From an uncultured Clostridia bacterium (GTDB lineage Bacteria; Bacillota; Clostridia; Christensenellales; UBA1242): a stretch of DNA of 64,000 nt. The stretch covers positions 62,001-126,000 of the forward strand of contig CAKVOP010000001.1 in the NCBI GenBank assembly GCA_934793215.1. Direction: 5' to 3'. A model generated the notes under the pieces. It was not told where the DNA came from and did no database searches. It saw only the letters and a list, made by a program, of their open reading frames with translations. The translations under genes and the position numbers were made by a program. Position 1 is the stretch's first letter; every line of letters begins with the position of its first letter. Shown here piece by piece: positions 25,591 through 34,081 of this stretch.

Positions 25591-25625
25591 TTTTTCAGTC
25601 CTCCGCTTTTTATTATTTGCACTTA

Positions 25626-25654
25626 ACTATATCATTTATTAAGAAAAAAATCAA
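25626..25654 (-). promoter_or_regulatory. rpmB promoter
   Basis: On the minus strand: TTGATT, 17 bases, TATAGT, about 35 bases before the rpmB ATG. Confidence 0.65.
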
Positions 25655-25676
25655 CCTTTTTTATAAAATTTTTACC

Positions 25677-25704
25677 AACAACCTAAAAAAGGGTTGTTTT
25701 TTTT
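25677..25704 (+). terminator. Hairpin with T run upstream of asp23
   Basis: AACAACC and GGTTGTT flank an eight-base loop and are followed by a long T run. No plus-strand gene ends nearby, so it may be an attenuator of the asp23 operon or may stop read-through from upstream. Confidence 0.55.
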
Positions 25705-25757
25705 GGTAATATATAGTATTATATAAAAGGCGAACTATCTAAAATAGGAGGAATGAG

Positions 25758-26108
25758 TTGACAGTCGATACTAACAATTATTATGGCAATATTTCAATCT
25801 CCGACAACTCGATTAGGGCTGTTGCGGGCTATGCCGCTCTTGATTGCTATGGCGTTGTTGACCTCGTTTCAAGATCAATCACAGATAGTGCAAGAGAATT
25901 ATTAAAAAAAGAATCTTATTCCAAGGGAATCAAGATTAGTCATATCGACAACAGAATATACATTGATGTTTACTGTATATTGAAGTATGGTGTTTCAATT
26001 AGTGCAGTAGCAGAGTCTTTGCGTAAGGCAGTTAAATACAGCGTGGAAAACTTCACGGGTATGCTTGTTGACGCCGTTAATGTTCATGTTGTCGGGGTTA
26101 GAGTTTAG
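25758..26108 (+). CDS. Asp23/Gls24 family envelope stress protein (YloU)
   Basis: The 116-residue protein is an Asp23/Gls24 (DUF322) member: GNISISDNSIRAVAGYAALDCYGV, IDVYCILKYGVSISAVAESL, then a terminal VDAVNVHVVGVRV. Such proteins associate with membrane or envelope stress, and the exact function is unclear. The start is TTG five bases after AGGAGG. It pairs with the fakA-like gene 14 bases downstream, as yloU-yloV do across the Bacillota. Confidence 0.92.
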   Translation: MTVDTNNYYGNISISDNSIRAVAGYAALDCYGVVDLVSRSITDSARELLKKESYSKGIKISHIDNRIYIDVYCILKYGVSISAVAESLRKAVKYSVENFTGMLVDAVNVHVVGVRV

Positions 26109-26122
26109 GAGAATTTTTAGTT

Positions 26123-27757
26123 ATGATTAAAACGATTAACGGGGCAACTTTCCGTAAAATGATTGTTGCCGGCGCAGGCCTTTTAGAGCAAAATAAAAAG
26201 TATGTTGACTCGCTCAATGTATTCCCAGTTCCAGACGGAGACACAGGAACTAACATGTTCCTTACCATGAAAAGTGCTGTAAATGAACTTTCACAATGCA
26301 TAAACAACAATATTGATTCACTCAGTCAAGCATTTGCAAAAGGTGCACTTCGTGGCGCAAGAGGAAACAGTGGTGTTATCACATCTCAAATCTTTAAGGG
26401 ATTTTGCAGTGAAACAGCCAAGGTTAGTGAGATTACAACCAAAGTTTTTGCGAAGGCTATGCAAGAAGGTGCAAACGTGGCTTACAAGGCCGTAACAAAG
26501 CCAAAAGAAGGGACAATTCTTACTGTTATCCGCGTTATGGCAGAAAGTGCTGTTAATCTTGCAAAAAAATATGATGATTTCGAGATCTTCTTAAAGGAAG
26601 TCCTTGCAATAGGAGAAGAGATTTTAAGTCAAACACCTGAAATGCTTCCAGTCCTTAAAAAGGCAGGAGTTGTAGACGCGGGCGGACGCGGAATCCTTGT
26701 TATTTTTACAGGTTTTTATAAACTAATCATTGGGGAAGAAGACTTTGAATTTCAGTTTGAAGACGAGAAAAAGCCTCAAACTGTTGATGATGTTATTGCT
26801 GATATCAATGCACTTGAAGATATCAAATTTGGCTATTGTACAGAATACATGATTATTCACATGAAAAAGAAAACCACTGAAGCAGATATTGATAAACTTC
26901 GTGAAAAACTTTGCGAACTCGGTGATTCGGTGATTTGTATTGGGGATCTCAACCTTGTAAAAGTTCATGTTCACTCTAACGAGCCAAATAAAGCACTTGA
27001 ATATGCTATGGAACTTGGTGAACTTTACAACTTAAAAATCGAAAATATGCGTGAGCAAAATCGTGAACTTAAAAAGAAAGCAACCGCAGAGGTTGAAACT
27101 AAAGAAAATGGAATGATCGCTGTTGCCCCTGGTGAAGGACTAGCTGCTGTGTATAAAGACCTTGGAGTCGACGAGATTATCGTAGGCGGACAAACTATGA
27201 ACCCTTCTGCTGCTGATATTGCAGCTGCGGCAGATAAGGTTCCTGCAAGAAATGTTTTTGTTTTCCCAAACAATAAAAACATCATACTTGCGGCACAACA
27301 AGCAAATGATCTTACAAACAAAAATCTTATTATTATTCCAACACGCTCAATTCCAGAAGGAATTACTGCTGCTATCGCATTTAATCCTGATGGTGAAGTG
27401 GGGGAAAACACAGAGGCTATGACTGACGCTATCAAAGGTGTTAAGTCTGGTTCTGTAACTTATGCTGTAAGAGATACTCATGTAGATGGATTTGACCTTT
27501 CGGTTGGTGAAATTATTGGACTTGACGACAAGGCAATCCTTGCAAAGGGCAAACTTGTGGCAGACACAACAGAGGCTCTTATTGATAAAATGATGAGTGA
27601 TGAAATCATGAATATTACTCTTTTCTACGGAGAAGATATTCGTGAGGAAGAGGCGAATGCTCTTTGTGAGCGTCTTGCCATTGCATATCCAAATTGCGAA
27701 GTAAGTGCTGTTTATGGTGGACAACCAGTTTACTATTATCTTGTAAGCTTGGAATAA
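26123..27757 (+). CDS. fakA: Fatty acid kinase catalytic subunit FakA-like (DAK phosphatase, YloV)
   Basis: The 544-residue protein has an N-terminal DhaL/DAK nucleotide-binding domain with LNVFPVPDGDTGTNMFLTM (residues 31-49) and GARGNSGVITSQI near 78. The middle and C-terminal FakA domains include VDAGGRGILVIFTGF and VVGGQTMNPSAADI-like IIVGGQTMNPS near 353. FakA phosphorylates fatty acids bound to FakB, feeding the PlsX/PlsY route; plsY is at 57450. No fakB is visible here. Confidence 0.92.
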   Translation: MIKTINGATFRKMIVAGAGLLEQNKKYVDSLNVFPVPDGDTGTNMFLTMKSAVNELSQCINNNIDSLSQAFAKGALRGARGNSGVITSQIFKGFCSETAKVSEITTKVFAKAMQEGANVAYKAVTKPKEGTILTVIRVMAESAVNLAKKYDDFEIFLKEVLAIGEEILSQTPEMLPVLKKAGVVDAGGRGILVIFTGFYKLIIGEEDFEFQFEDEKKPQTVDDVIADINALEDIKFGYCTEYMIIHMKKKTTEADIDKLREKLCELGDSVICIGDLNLVKVHVHSNEPNKALEYAMELGELYNLKIENMREQNRELKKKATAEVETKENGMIAVAPGEGLAAVYKDLGVDEIIVGGQTMNPSAADIAAAADKVPARNVFVFPNNKNIILAAQQANDLTNKNLIIIPTRSIPEGITAAIAFNPDGEVGENTEAMTDAIKGVKSGSVTYAVRDTHVDGFDLSVGEIIGLDDKAILAKGKLVADTTEALIDKMMSDEIMNITLFYGEDIREEEANALCERLAIAYPNCEVSAVYGGQPVYYYLVSLE

Positions 27758-27805
27758 TAAATGATTAAAATATTGACTTTCTTTTGAATGTCAATAATTT
27801 AACGA

Positions 27806-27897
27806 GGCGGAAGAAGTATTTTGCGACGCAAAACACTGGGCTGGCAATTTGCCAGCCTTTTTCGTATGCACATTTGTGCATATGAAAGTCTTCCGCC
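27806..27897. ncRNA. Compact multi-hairpin element of unknown type
   Basis: An outer 9-bp stem (GGCGGAAGA with TCTTCCGCC) encloses three hairpins: 27815-27837 (TTTTGC/GCAAAA, extended by AGT/ACT), 27839-27857 (GGCTGGC/GCCAGCC, followed by five T) and 27865-27882 (TATGCACA/TGTGCATA). All stems except one mismatch are perfect. The middle hairpin is a terminator for asp23-fakA. The outer and third stems go beyond what termination needs. It could be a structured RNA or a small mobile repeat. The next 285 bases to tlyA show only AT-rich sequence and one imperfect inverted repeat (27971-28014). Confidence 0.5.
27839..27862 (+). terminator. Terminator of the asp23-fakA operon, inside the multi-hairpin element
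   Basis: Perfect GGCTGGC / GCCAGCC stem with a five-base loop and TTTTT directly after. Confidence 0.85.
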
Positions 27898-28149
27898 AAT
27901 AATATTGAGAAATTGCGAGAAGGCAAAAGTTATAAAGCCATTTTATATTTATTTGAGCCCTGCGGATTTTGTTAAGGCGAGAGTTTTAAGAGCCGATTAA
28001 CAGACACGCTTAACCAATTTAAAGAATGAAAGATAATTGATTAAAACATTTTAAATGTATAGATAAAGCCAGACAAAACAAAAAAAATTTCAATTTCTTT
28101 ACTTTTTATAAACAAAAAATATAAAAATTAGAATAAAACCATTATTTTT

Positions 28150-28177
28150 TTGCATTTTTTAATAAAAATGTTATAAT
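28150..28177 (+). promoter_or_regulatory. tlyA promoter, leaderless arrangement
   Basis: TTGCAT, 16 bases, TATAAT, then six bases to the ATG of tlyA. No ribosome site fits in between. Confidence 0.65.
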
Positions 28178-28183
28178 TACTAT

Positions 28184-28951
28184 ATGAGAATTGATTTATT
28201 TTTAACAAAAAATGGATATGCTCAAAGCCGAGCGAAAGCCCAAACAATGATTGAAGAGGGGCTGGTTAGTATAAACGGCAAAACAATAGAAAAGCCTTCT
28301 TTTGAAGTTGATGATAAAGAGACTATTGAAGTTAAACAACACAATCAATATGTTTCGAGGGGTGCACAAAAACTTCTTGGAGCAATAAATGCGTTTAAAC
28401 TAAACTTTAAAGATTTGATTGTGCTTGACATGGGTTCGTCAACTGGAGGGTTTACCCAAATCGCTCTTGAACATGGTGCACAAAAAGTGATTGCTGTCGA
28501 TGTGGGGAAGGGCCAACTTGACAAGTCTTTGCGTGAGAACAAAAGGGTGATTTCACTAGAAGAGCGAGATATTAGAACGCTAAACGAAAGTGAAGTAAAA
28601 GGGGTTAAAATTGTAATAGGTGATCTTTCATTTATTTCACTTACAAAAATATTGCCCCATATAAAAACGCTTCTTGGGAATGTAGAAATGTGTGTCCTTT
28701 TTAAACCACAATTTGAATGCGGGAAAATTTTGGCGAAAAAATGCAAGGGTGTTATAAAAGACGAGAAAACTCATGTGAGACTTTTAAATGAGTTTTGTGA
28801 GTACATCTCTACTCTTGGCTATTTTGTATGTGGGCTTTGCTCATCACCCATTAAAGGTGGAGATGGCAATAGAGAATATCTGGTTCATTTGAATGGTCAT
28901 AAGACTCCTTATAATATCGAAGAGGTAGTAAAGGCGAATTTTGCAAAATAG
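28184..28951 (+). CDS. tlyA: TlyA-family S4-domain rRNA methyltransferase
   Basis: The 255-residue protein has an N-terminal S4 RNA-binding domain (MRIDLFLTKNGYAQSRAKAQ, then EGLVSINGKTIEKP) and a FtsJ-type methyltransferase domain with DMGSSTGGFTQIALEHGAQKV and AVDVGKGQL. TlyA enzymes 2'-O-methylate rRNA at the subunit interface. Its -10 box ends six bases before the ATG, so the mRNA appears leaderless. Confidence 0.92.
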   Translation: MRIDLFLTKNGYAQSRAKAQTMIEEGLVSINGKTIEKPSFEVDDKETIEVKQHNQYVSRGAQKLLGAINAFKLNFKDLIVLDMGSSTGGFTQIALEHGAQKVIAVDVGKGQLDKSLRENKRVISLEERDIRTLNESEVKGVKIVIGDLSFISLTKILPHIKTLLGNVEMCVLFKPQFECGKILAKKCKGVIKDEKTHVRLLNEFCEYISTLGYFVCGLCSSPIKGGDGNREYLVHLNGHKTPYNIEEVVKANFAK

Positions 28952-29065
28952 GGCGTTCAATTTTGGTTTTTATTAGTTTCAAAAATATTAAGAGTTAAAT
29001 CTTAACATGCAAGAATAGAGGTAGAGATTATTATTTACTTTAAAAGCATGCTTGAATATTTATAT

Positions 29066-29105
29066 TAAAAAAGGCTTCTGTTTAATTTTACAAAAGCCTT
29101 TTTAT
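29066..29105. terminator. Bidirectional terminator between tlyA and the 226-residue gene
   Basis: AAAAAAGGCTT pairs with AAGCCTTTTT around a loop of about 14 bases, with T runs on both strands. Confidence 0.7.
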
Positions 29106-29201
29106 TAAATAATTAATTGAAAAATGGCAAAATATTTGTATTTTTTATTAAAATTTCACCATTTTTTCAATATTTTGTGTAATTTAGATTTATTTTAGAG
29201 A

Positions 29202-29882
29202 TTAAATATTGTTTAGGTTGTTGAAAGCCTGTGCTGACACTGCGCTTGGATAGAGTGGTAAATCTTGAAGTCCACGGCAAGCGTTTGAGCAATTATCACA
29301 TACTTGACAAGGTGGAATCACTGGATAGCCATAACTTGGAACTAAAATATCAACAGGACTAGTAACTTTTACAATAATTCTCAAACAGCCAGTAACGGTG
29401 AAAGTGTTTTCAGCAGTATATGTGCCGATTTGACTTGAAAAGATTGCAGTCGCTGTGATATTGATTGGACTTTGTGAAGGTTGTGGAACAAATAGAACTG
29501 CTGTTTTGTTGACTACAAGGCTACTTGTGCCAGTGCCTACTGTGCCATTTGCATCTCGATAAGTTACAGTAAGTGGAATAGTGATTGTCATTGATATGTT
29601 TGCATAGTTAGGATTGTTTTCTAGTCTGTCAATCACAATGTCGCTGACAGTAACATCAGTGCCGATTTGATTTGTTGCAGAAATGTAAGTAAGTGGAAGA
29701 ACTGGATTTGCAGGATTGAAATTAGTAACAGGGAGAATCACTCCTGTTTCTGTTGTTTGTGTAACGCACGCGTCAAAAATCTTTGTGGTTTCAATTAAAA
29801 CCTTTTCACAAATTCCATTCATAGGGTTTCCTGCAATTGGCCCTGGGCGAAATGGATTTGTATTGTTGATATAAAATGACAT
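29202..29882 (-). CDS. Conserved clostridial protein of unknown function, Cys-cluster near C-terminus
   Basis: The 226-residue protein is not a recognised enzyme. It has no signal peptide or membrane segment. The central 150 residues are rich in Thr, Val and Ile and look beta-structured (ISMTITIPLTVTYRDANGTV). Near the end PSYGYPVIPPCQVCDNCSNAC places four Cys after a Pro-rich stretch, ahead of LQDLPLYPS. The N-terminal CEKVLIETTKIFDAC resembles, from memory, a family common in spore-forming clostridia and never characterised. GGAGGT precedes the ATG. A coat or exosporium structural role is a guess from the composition. Confidence 0.75.
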   Translation of the reverse strand: MSFYINNTNPFRPGPIAGNPMNGICEKVLIETTKIFDACVTQTTETGVILPVTNFNPANPVLPLTYISATNQIGTDVTVSDIVIDRLENNPNYANISMTITIPLTVTYRDANGTVGTGTSSLVVNKTAVLFVPQPSQSPINITATAIFSSQIGTYTAENTFTVTGCLRIIVKVTSPVDILVPSYGYPVIPPCQVCDNCSNACRGLQDLPLYPSAVSAQAFNNLNNI

Positions 29883-29963
29883 TTTTACCTCCTGATTTTA
29901 CATGATTTTATCGTAAAACCGCTACACTTCAATATATGTCGCGTTTATGCGATATGTGAAAGG

Positions 29964-29992
29964 TTTACATTTTTAAATTTGCATGATATAAT
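29964..29992 (+). promoter_or_regulatory. prfB promoter with extended -10
   Basis: TTTACA, 17 bases, TATAAT, with TG one base before the -10. Transcription would start close to 29999, just ahead of the AAAGGAG site. Confidence 0.8.
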
Positions 29993-30016
29993 AAAAGCAG
30001 TAGAAAGGAGAAATAT

Positions 30017-31115
30017 ATGATACTTGATAATGTAAAAGAAAGATTGGCTGGGAAAAAAGAAGAAATTGATTTTATAAAGGAGTGTCTTTGACTCCGCCAA
30101 ATGTGAAAGCGAAATAAGTGCTCTTAAAAAAGAACAACTTTCGCCAAACTTTTATCTAGACTCTTCGCGAGTGCTTGAAGTTGGTAAAAAAATCAAACAT
30201 TTTGAAGGGAGACTAAAAACAATAGCAGACCTTGAAAGAATGTATAATGATTGCGTGGCGTGCGTTGAACTTGTTGAAGAGACACACGACAGTTCGCTTG
30301 ATAGCGAAGTAGAAGATAGTTTGCACGCTCTTGAAGAAGCAGTTGAAAAAACAAAAATCCAAACTCTTCTAGATGGTAAATATGATTCAAACGATGCAAT
30401 TATCACTCTTCATGCAGGGGCAGGTGGAACAGAAGCACAGGACTGGACTGAAATGCTTTATCGTATGTATTGTATGTATAGTGAAAAGGCTGGGTTCAAA
30501 GTCAAAGTGCTTGATGTGTTGAGTGGCGACGAGGCTGGACTTAAAGGTATTACTTTTGAAGTGGAGGGAGATAACGCATACGGTTTTTTAAAGGCTGAAA
30601 AGGGGGTGCACAGACTTGTAAGAATTTCCCCATTTGACTCCAATGCAAGAAGACACACTTCTTTTGCCAGCGTTGAAGTTATGCCAAAACTTGAAGAAAA
30701 GCCCAATATTGAAATAAGACCCGAAGACTTAAAAATTGACACATATCACGCAAGCGGAGCGGGTGGACAACACATTAACAAAACCGAGTCTGCGGTTAGA
30801 ATTACACACATTCCAACTGGTTTCATTGTTGCTTGTCAAACGGAAAGAAGTCAAACGCAAAATAAAGAAACTGCAATGAGTATGCTTTATTCAAAACTTG
30901 TTGAGAAAGAAGAGCGTGAGGAAATGGAAAAACTTGCTTCTATCCGTGGTGAAGTTAAAAAGATAGAATGGGGAAGTCAAATTCGTAGTTATGTCTTCTG
31001 TCCTTATACTCTTGTAAAAGACCACAGAACAGGTTATGAAGATAGTAATATACAGTCTGTTATGGATGGGAATATTCAAGAATTTATTAATGAATATCTT
31101 AAAAAATCTCATTAA
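30017..31115 (+). CDS. prfB: Peptide chain release factor 2 with programmed +1 frameshift
   Basis: The first frame runs from the ATG at 30017 (after AAAGGAG) for 24 codons to CTT and an in-frame TGA at 30089. Skipping one base gives GAC TCC GCC and an open frame to 31115, for a total of 365 residues, the usual RF2 length. Release-factor motifs are present: the SPF stop-codon tripeptide in ISPFDSNARRHTSF and the catalytic GGQ in GAGGQHINKTES. RF2 ends translation at UGA and UAA, so the TGA makes synthesis self-regulated. Reading only the second frame from the GTG at 30171 would lose about 50 residues. Confidence 0.95.
30077..30092 (+). promoter_or_regulatory. prfB frameshift site
   Basis: An internal Shine-Dalgarno AAGGAG is followed by TGT, then CTT TGA C. 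This reproduces the classic prfB layout (SD, three bases, CTTTGAC). Confidence 0.95.
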
Positions 31116-31174
31116 ATGTAAAAAATGTGCCCTTTTTGCAAATTGGACTTCAATTATGGCAGATATTTAAACTG

Positions 31175-31212
31175 AAAAATCATTTTCACAAAATTAGAAA
31201 ATGATTTTTTAT
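31175..31212 (+). terminator. Terminator after prfB
   Basis: AAAAATCATTTTC and GAAAATGATTTTTT arms with a ten-base loop and a T run. Confidence 0.8.
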
Positions 31213-31237
31213 TTGTGGGCTGTTGCCTGCTAAACGA

Positions 31238-31266
31238 TTGAAAAAATTAAAAGGTTGTGATATAAT
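31238..31266 (+). promoter_or_regulatory. tsaD promoter, leaderless arrangement
   Basis: TTGAAA, 17 bases, TATAAT, then six bases to the tsaD ATG. Confidence 0.75.
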
Positions 31267-31272
31267 AACAGC

Positions 31273-32334
31273 ATGAACTATCAAGAAAGAATGAAAGAAA
31301 AATTTATGGCACTCAAAGACAAAAAAGATGTCTTAATTTTGTCAATCGAGTCATCTTGTGATGAAACAAGTGTTGCTATAGTAAAAAATGGACGCGAGGT
31401 TTTGGCAAATATTATAACTACACAGATCCCTATTCATAGACGCTTTGGCGGTGTCGTTCCAGAAGTTGCATCACGAAACCATATCCTTGCGATTTCAAAT
31501 ATCTATGAAGAGGCACTTGAAAAAGCAAACATAAAAAAGGAAGATATCGATGCTATCGCCGTGACTTATGGTGCGGGGCTTATAGGGGCTTTGCTTGTTG
31601 GGGTCAACTTCGCGAAGGGACTCGCATACAGTCTTGATAAACCGCTGATTGCAGTTAGTCATGTGCATGGGCATATAAGTGCCAACTATATTTCTCACCC
31701 AGAATTAGAGCCTCCATTTGTATGTCTCATGATAAGCGGTGGGCATAGCGCACTTTTGAATGTGGAAAGCTATAACAAATTTACCTTTTTAGGCTCAACG
31801 GTAGACGACGCTGTTGGTGAGGCTTTTGATAAGGTTGCACGTGTTTTGGCCCTTCCTTACCCAGGCGGTCCAGAGATTGACAAACTCGCAAAGGAAGGAC
31901 AAAGAAAGTATAACTTTATAGTTTCTAAAAGTTTGAATAATACTCTTAATTTTTCATTTAGTGGGATAAAAACCGAAGTGGTAAACCTTGTTCACAATGC
32001 ACATCAAAAAGGCGAAGATGTAAACCCGGCAGATGTTGCGTGCTCTTTCCAAGAGGCTGTTACTGACGAACTGGTCACTAAATCTCTACGTGCTTGCAGA
32101 CAAACAGGCATTAAAAAACTCGTAGTGGCGGGTGGGGTTGGAGCAAATTCTTGCTTGCGAGGGAAACTTGACAAAATGTCAAAAGAGAATGATATAGAAT
32201 GCTATTATCCAGTTCTAACTTATTGCACCGATAATGCTGCAATGATTGGGTCAATGGCTTACTATATGATGAAGGAAGGCCTGGGGCTTGCAGACCTCGA
32301 CCTAACTGCAAAGCCAAATGTGGAATTAAAATAG
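31273..32334 (+). CDS. tsaD: tRNA N6-threonylcarbamoyladenosine synthase TsaD
   Basis: The 353-residue ASKHA-fold protein has LSIESSCDETSVAIV near residue 24, the metal-binding region HVHGHISANY (residues 136-145), FVCLMISGGHSALL and the late CTDNAAMIG. TsaD with TsaB and TsaE makes t6A37 in ANN-decoding tRNAs. The ATG has no ribosome site but a SigmaA promoter six bases upstream. It gives an N-terminus about 20 residues longer than usual; an internal ATG at 31291 is an alternative. Confidence 0.95.
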   Translation: MNYQERMKEKFMALKDKKDVLILSIESSCDETSVAIVKNGREVLANIITTQIPIHRRFGGVVPEVASRNHILAISNIYEEALEKANIKKEDIDAIAVTYGAGLIGALLVGVNFAKGLAYSLDKPLIAVSHVHGHISANYISHPELEPPFVCLMISGGHSALLNVESYNKFTFLGSTVDDAVGEAFDKVARVLALPYPGGPEIDKLAKEGQRKYNFIVSKSLNNTLNFSFSGIKTEVVNLVHNAHQKGEDVNPADVACSFQEAVTDELVTKSLRACRQTGIKKLVVAGGVGANSCLRGKLDKMSKENDIECYYPVLTYCTDNAAMIGSMAYYMMKEGLGLADLDLTAKPNVELK

Positions 32335-32467
32335 AAAAGATAATTAAGATAAAAATTTTGAAGTATTAGAAATATAAATGTAAAAAGATTTAAATAAAAA
32401 CTTCAAAAGTAAAATAAATTGTTAAATTTATTTAAAATAATTTAATTTTTATATAAGAGAGGTGAAA

Positions 32468-33652
32468 ATGGAACTTCTTGCTCCTGCTGGGAATTTTGAT
32501 AAACTAGTAACTGCGGTGCACTTTGGTGCAGACGCAGTTTACTTTGCTGGAAAAAGATTTGGGCTTCGTGCTTTTGCTGGGAATTTTGAAGATGAAGAAA
32601 TTTTTAAGGCAATGGATTATCTACATGCTCATGGACGCAAAGGGTATGTGACCGTAAATATTGTTGCAAAAGAGAGTGATTTTGACGATGTAGATTCTTA
32701 TCTTCAACTTTTGCAAGACGCGAAAGTAGATGCATTAATAGTAAGTGACCTAGGGCTCATTTCTTATATTCGCGAGAAATTCCCTCTTCTCAATATTCAT
32801 GTTTCAACTCAAGCAAACATTAACAATTCTTTTACCGCAAAGGTTTATGAATCTTTGGGGGTGACAAGGCTGGTGCTTGCACGTGAAATGAGCCTTGATG
32901 ACATCAAAAATTTGCATGAGAAAGTGCCAAATCTTGAACTTGAAGCTTTCGTTCACGGGGCGATGTGCATTTCTTATTCAGGAAGATGCTTGCTTTCAAA
33001 CTATCTTACAGGGCGAGATTCCAATCGCGGAGCATGTGTGCAAGCGTGCAGATGGAAATATTTTATCCGTGAGGAAAGCCGTGATGATGAGATGCCTATC
33101 GAAGAGGACGAAAGAGGGACATACATTTTAAATTCTAAAGATATGTGCCTTATTGATTACCTTGACCGCTTTAAAGAGGCAGGCGTTGATAGTTTAAAAA
33201 TAGAGGGACGTATGAAAAGTGATTATTATGTTGCGTCCGTTGTTAATGCTTATCGTAGGGCACTAGACGGATATAGTAACTTTGATGTGCTTCATGCTGA
33301 ACTTGAAAAAACCAGTCATAGGCGTTATACCACTGGTTTTTATATGGGGGCAGACGACAAAGAGTACCTTGAAGATTCTATGCCAATCCAAACTTATGTG
33401 TTTATAGCAAAAGTTGTTGAAGATGCAAAAAATGGAACTTGCAAAGTAGAAATGCGAAACCGCTTCAAGGTGGGAGACAGCCTTGAAATCTTGTCGGCAG
33501 ACGATAATTTCTTAAAGACGATCAAAGTTGAAAAAATCATAAATTCACTTGGACAAGAAATAGACGATGCAAAACGCGTTCAAGAAATAGTTACAATAAA
33601 TTGCCCTTATTCACTTAAAGACGGCGACATTTTAAGAGTCGAGAAAAAGTAG
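32468..33652 (+). CDS. U32 family peptidase
   Basis: The 394-residue protein starts MELLAPAGNFDKLVTAVHFGADAVY, the U32 N-terminus. It contains the U32 signature around EAFVHGAMCISYSGRCLLSNY with the following GRDSNRGACVQACRW, including conserved Cys. The later SLKIEGRMKSDYYVASVVNAYR also fits. Many U32 proteins are now known as tRNA or quinone hydroxylation factors (for example TrhP-type), so peptidase activity is uncertain. GAGAGG stands five bases before the ATG. Confidence 0.92.
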   Translation: MELLAPAGNFDKLVTAVHFGADAVYFAGKRFGLRAFAGNFEDEEIFKAMDYLHAHGRKGYVTVNIVAKESDFDDVDSYLQLLQDAKVDALIVSDLGLISYIREKFPLLNIHVSTQANINNSFTAKVYESLGVTRLVLAREMSLDDIKNLHEKVPNLELEAFVHGAMCISYSGRCLLSNYLTGRDSNRGACVQACRWKYFIREESRDDEMPIEEDERGTYILNSKDMCLIDYLDRFKEAGVDSLKIEGRMKSDYYVASVVNAYRRALDGYSNFDVLHAELEKTSHRRYTTGFYMGADDKEYLEDSMPIQTYVFIAKVVEDAKNGTCKVEMRNRFKVGDSLEILSADDNFLKTIKVEKIINSLGQEIDDAKRVQEIVTINCPYSLKDGDILRVEKK

Positions 33653-33663
33653 ACTGAAAGAGG

Positions 33664-33688
33664 AAATTTTGAACGCAGTTCAAAATTT
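33664..33688. repeat. Perfect 11-bp hairpin after the U32 gene
   Basis: AAATTTTGAAC and GTTCAAAATTT enclose a three-base loop twelve bases after the stop codon. No T run follows. A second small AT-rich hairpin lies at 33713-33730. Confidence 0.5.
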
Positions 33689-33881
33689 GTGTTATCAAAC
33701 TCGCACATACTCACAAAATTGAAATTTTGTATTTGTCTTAAGTCAATTTAGCAAAGAAGAAAATTGTCCTACTTGCAAATAGAATTAACGGCACAAAAAT
33801 CGAAATTTTTTCATCTTTTCTGTTAATTTATCGACAATTTAAAAGCTAAATGTGAATAAAAGTGTTTTATATTAGATAAAA

Positions 33882-33914
33882 GCCTACTAGTAATTAACTA
33901 GTAGGCATTTATTT
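33882..33914 (+). terminator. Probable U32-gene terminator
   Basis: GCCTACTAGT and ACTAGTAGGC pair perfectly around five bases. The following T tract is broken (ATTTATTTG). Confidence 0.6.
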
Positions 33915-33997
33915 GTCGTTTAGAAACGCTTGCTCACTATATAGCAGGCAATGAGACTGGCATATTTGAATAGTTTTAAGCTGGAATATAAACAATA

Positions 33998-34033
33998 AGA
34001 TAACAAACATATTAAACGATATGATTGTTATCT
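33998..34033 (-). terminator. Long hairpin downstream of the ankyrin gene
   Basis: AGATAACAA with TTGTTATCT and an inner CATAT with ATATG, separated by one A/A mismatch. It lies about 50 bases past the ankyrin stop. The T tract on the minus strand is weak. Confidence 0.45.
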
Positions 34034-34081
34034 AGTTACGCAGTAGTAACAGGACAAAGTTAAAATATAATAGATTTTGTT

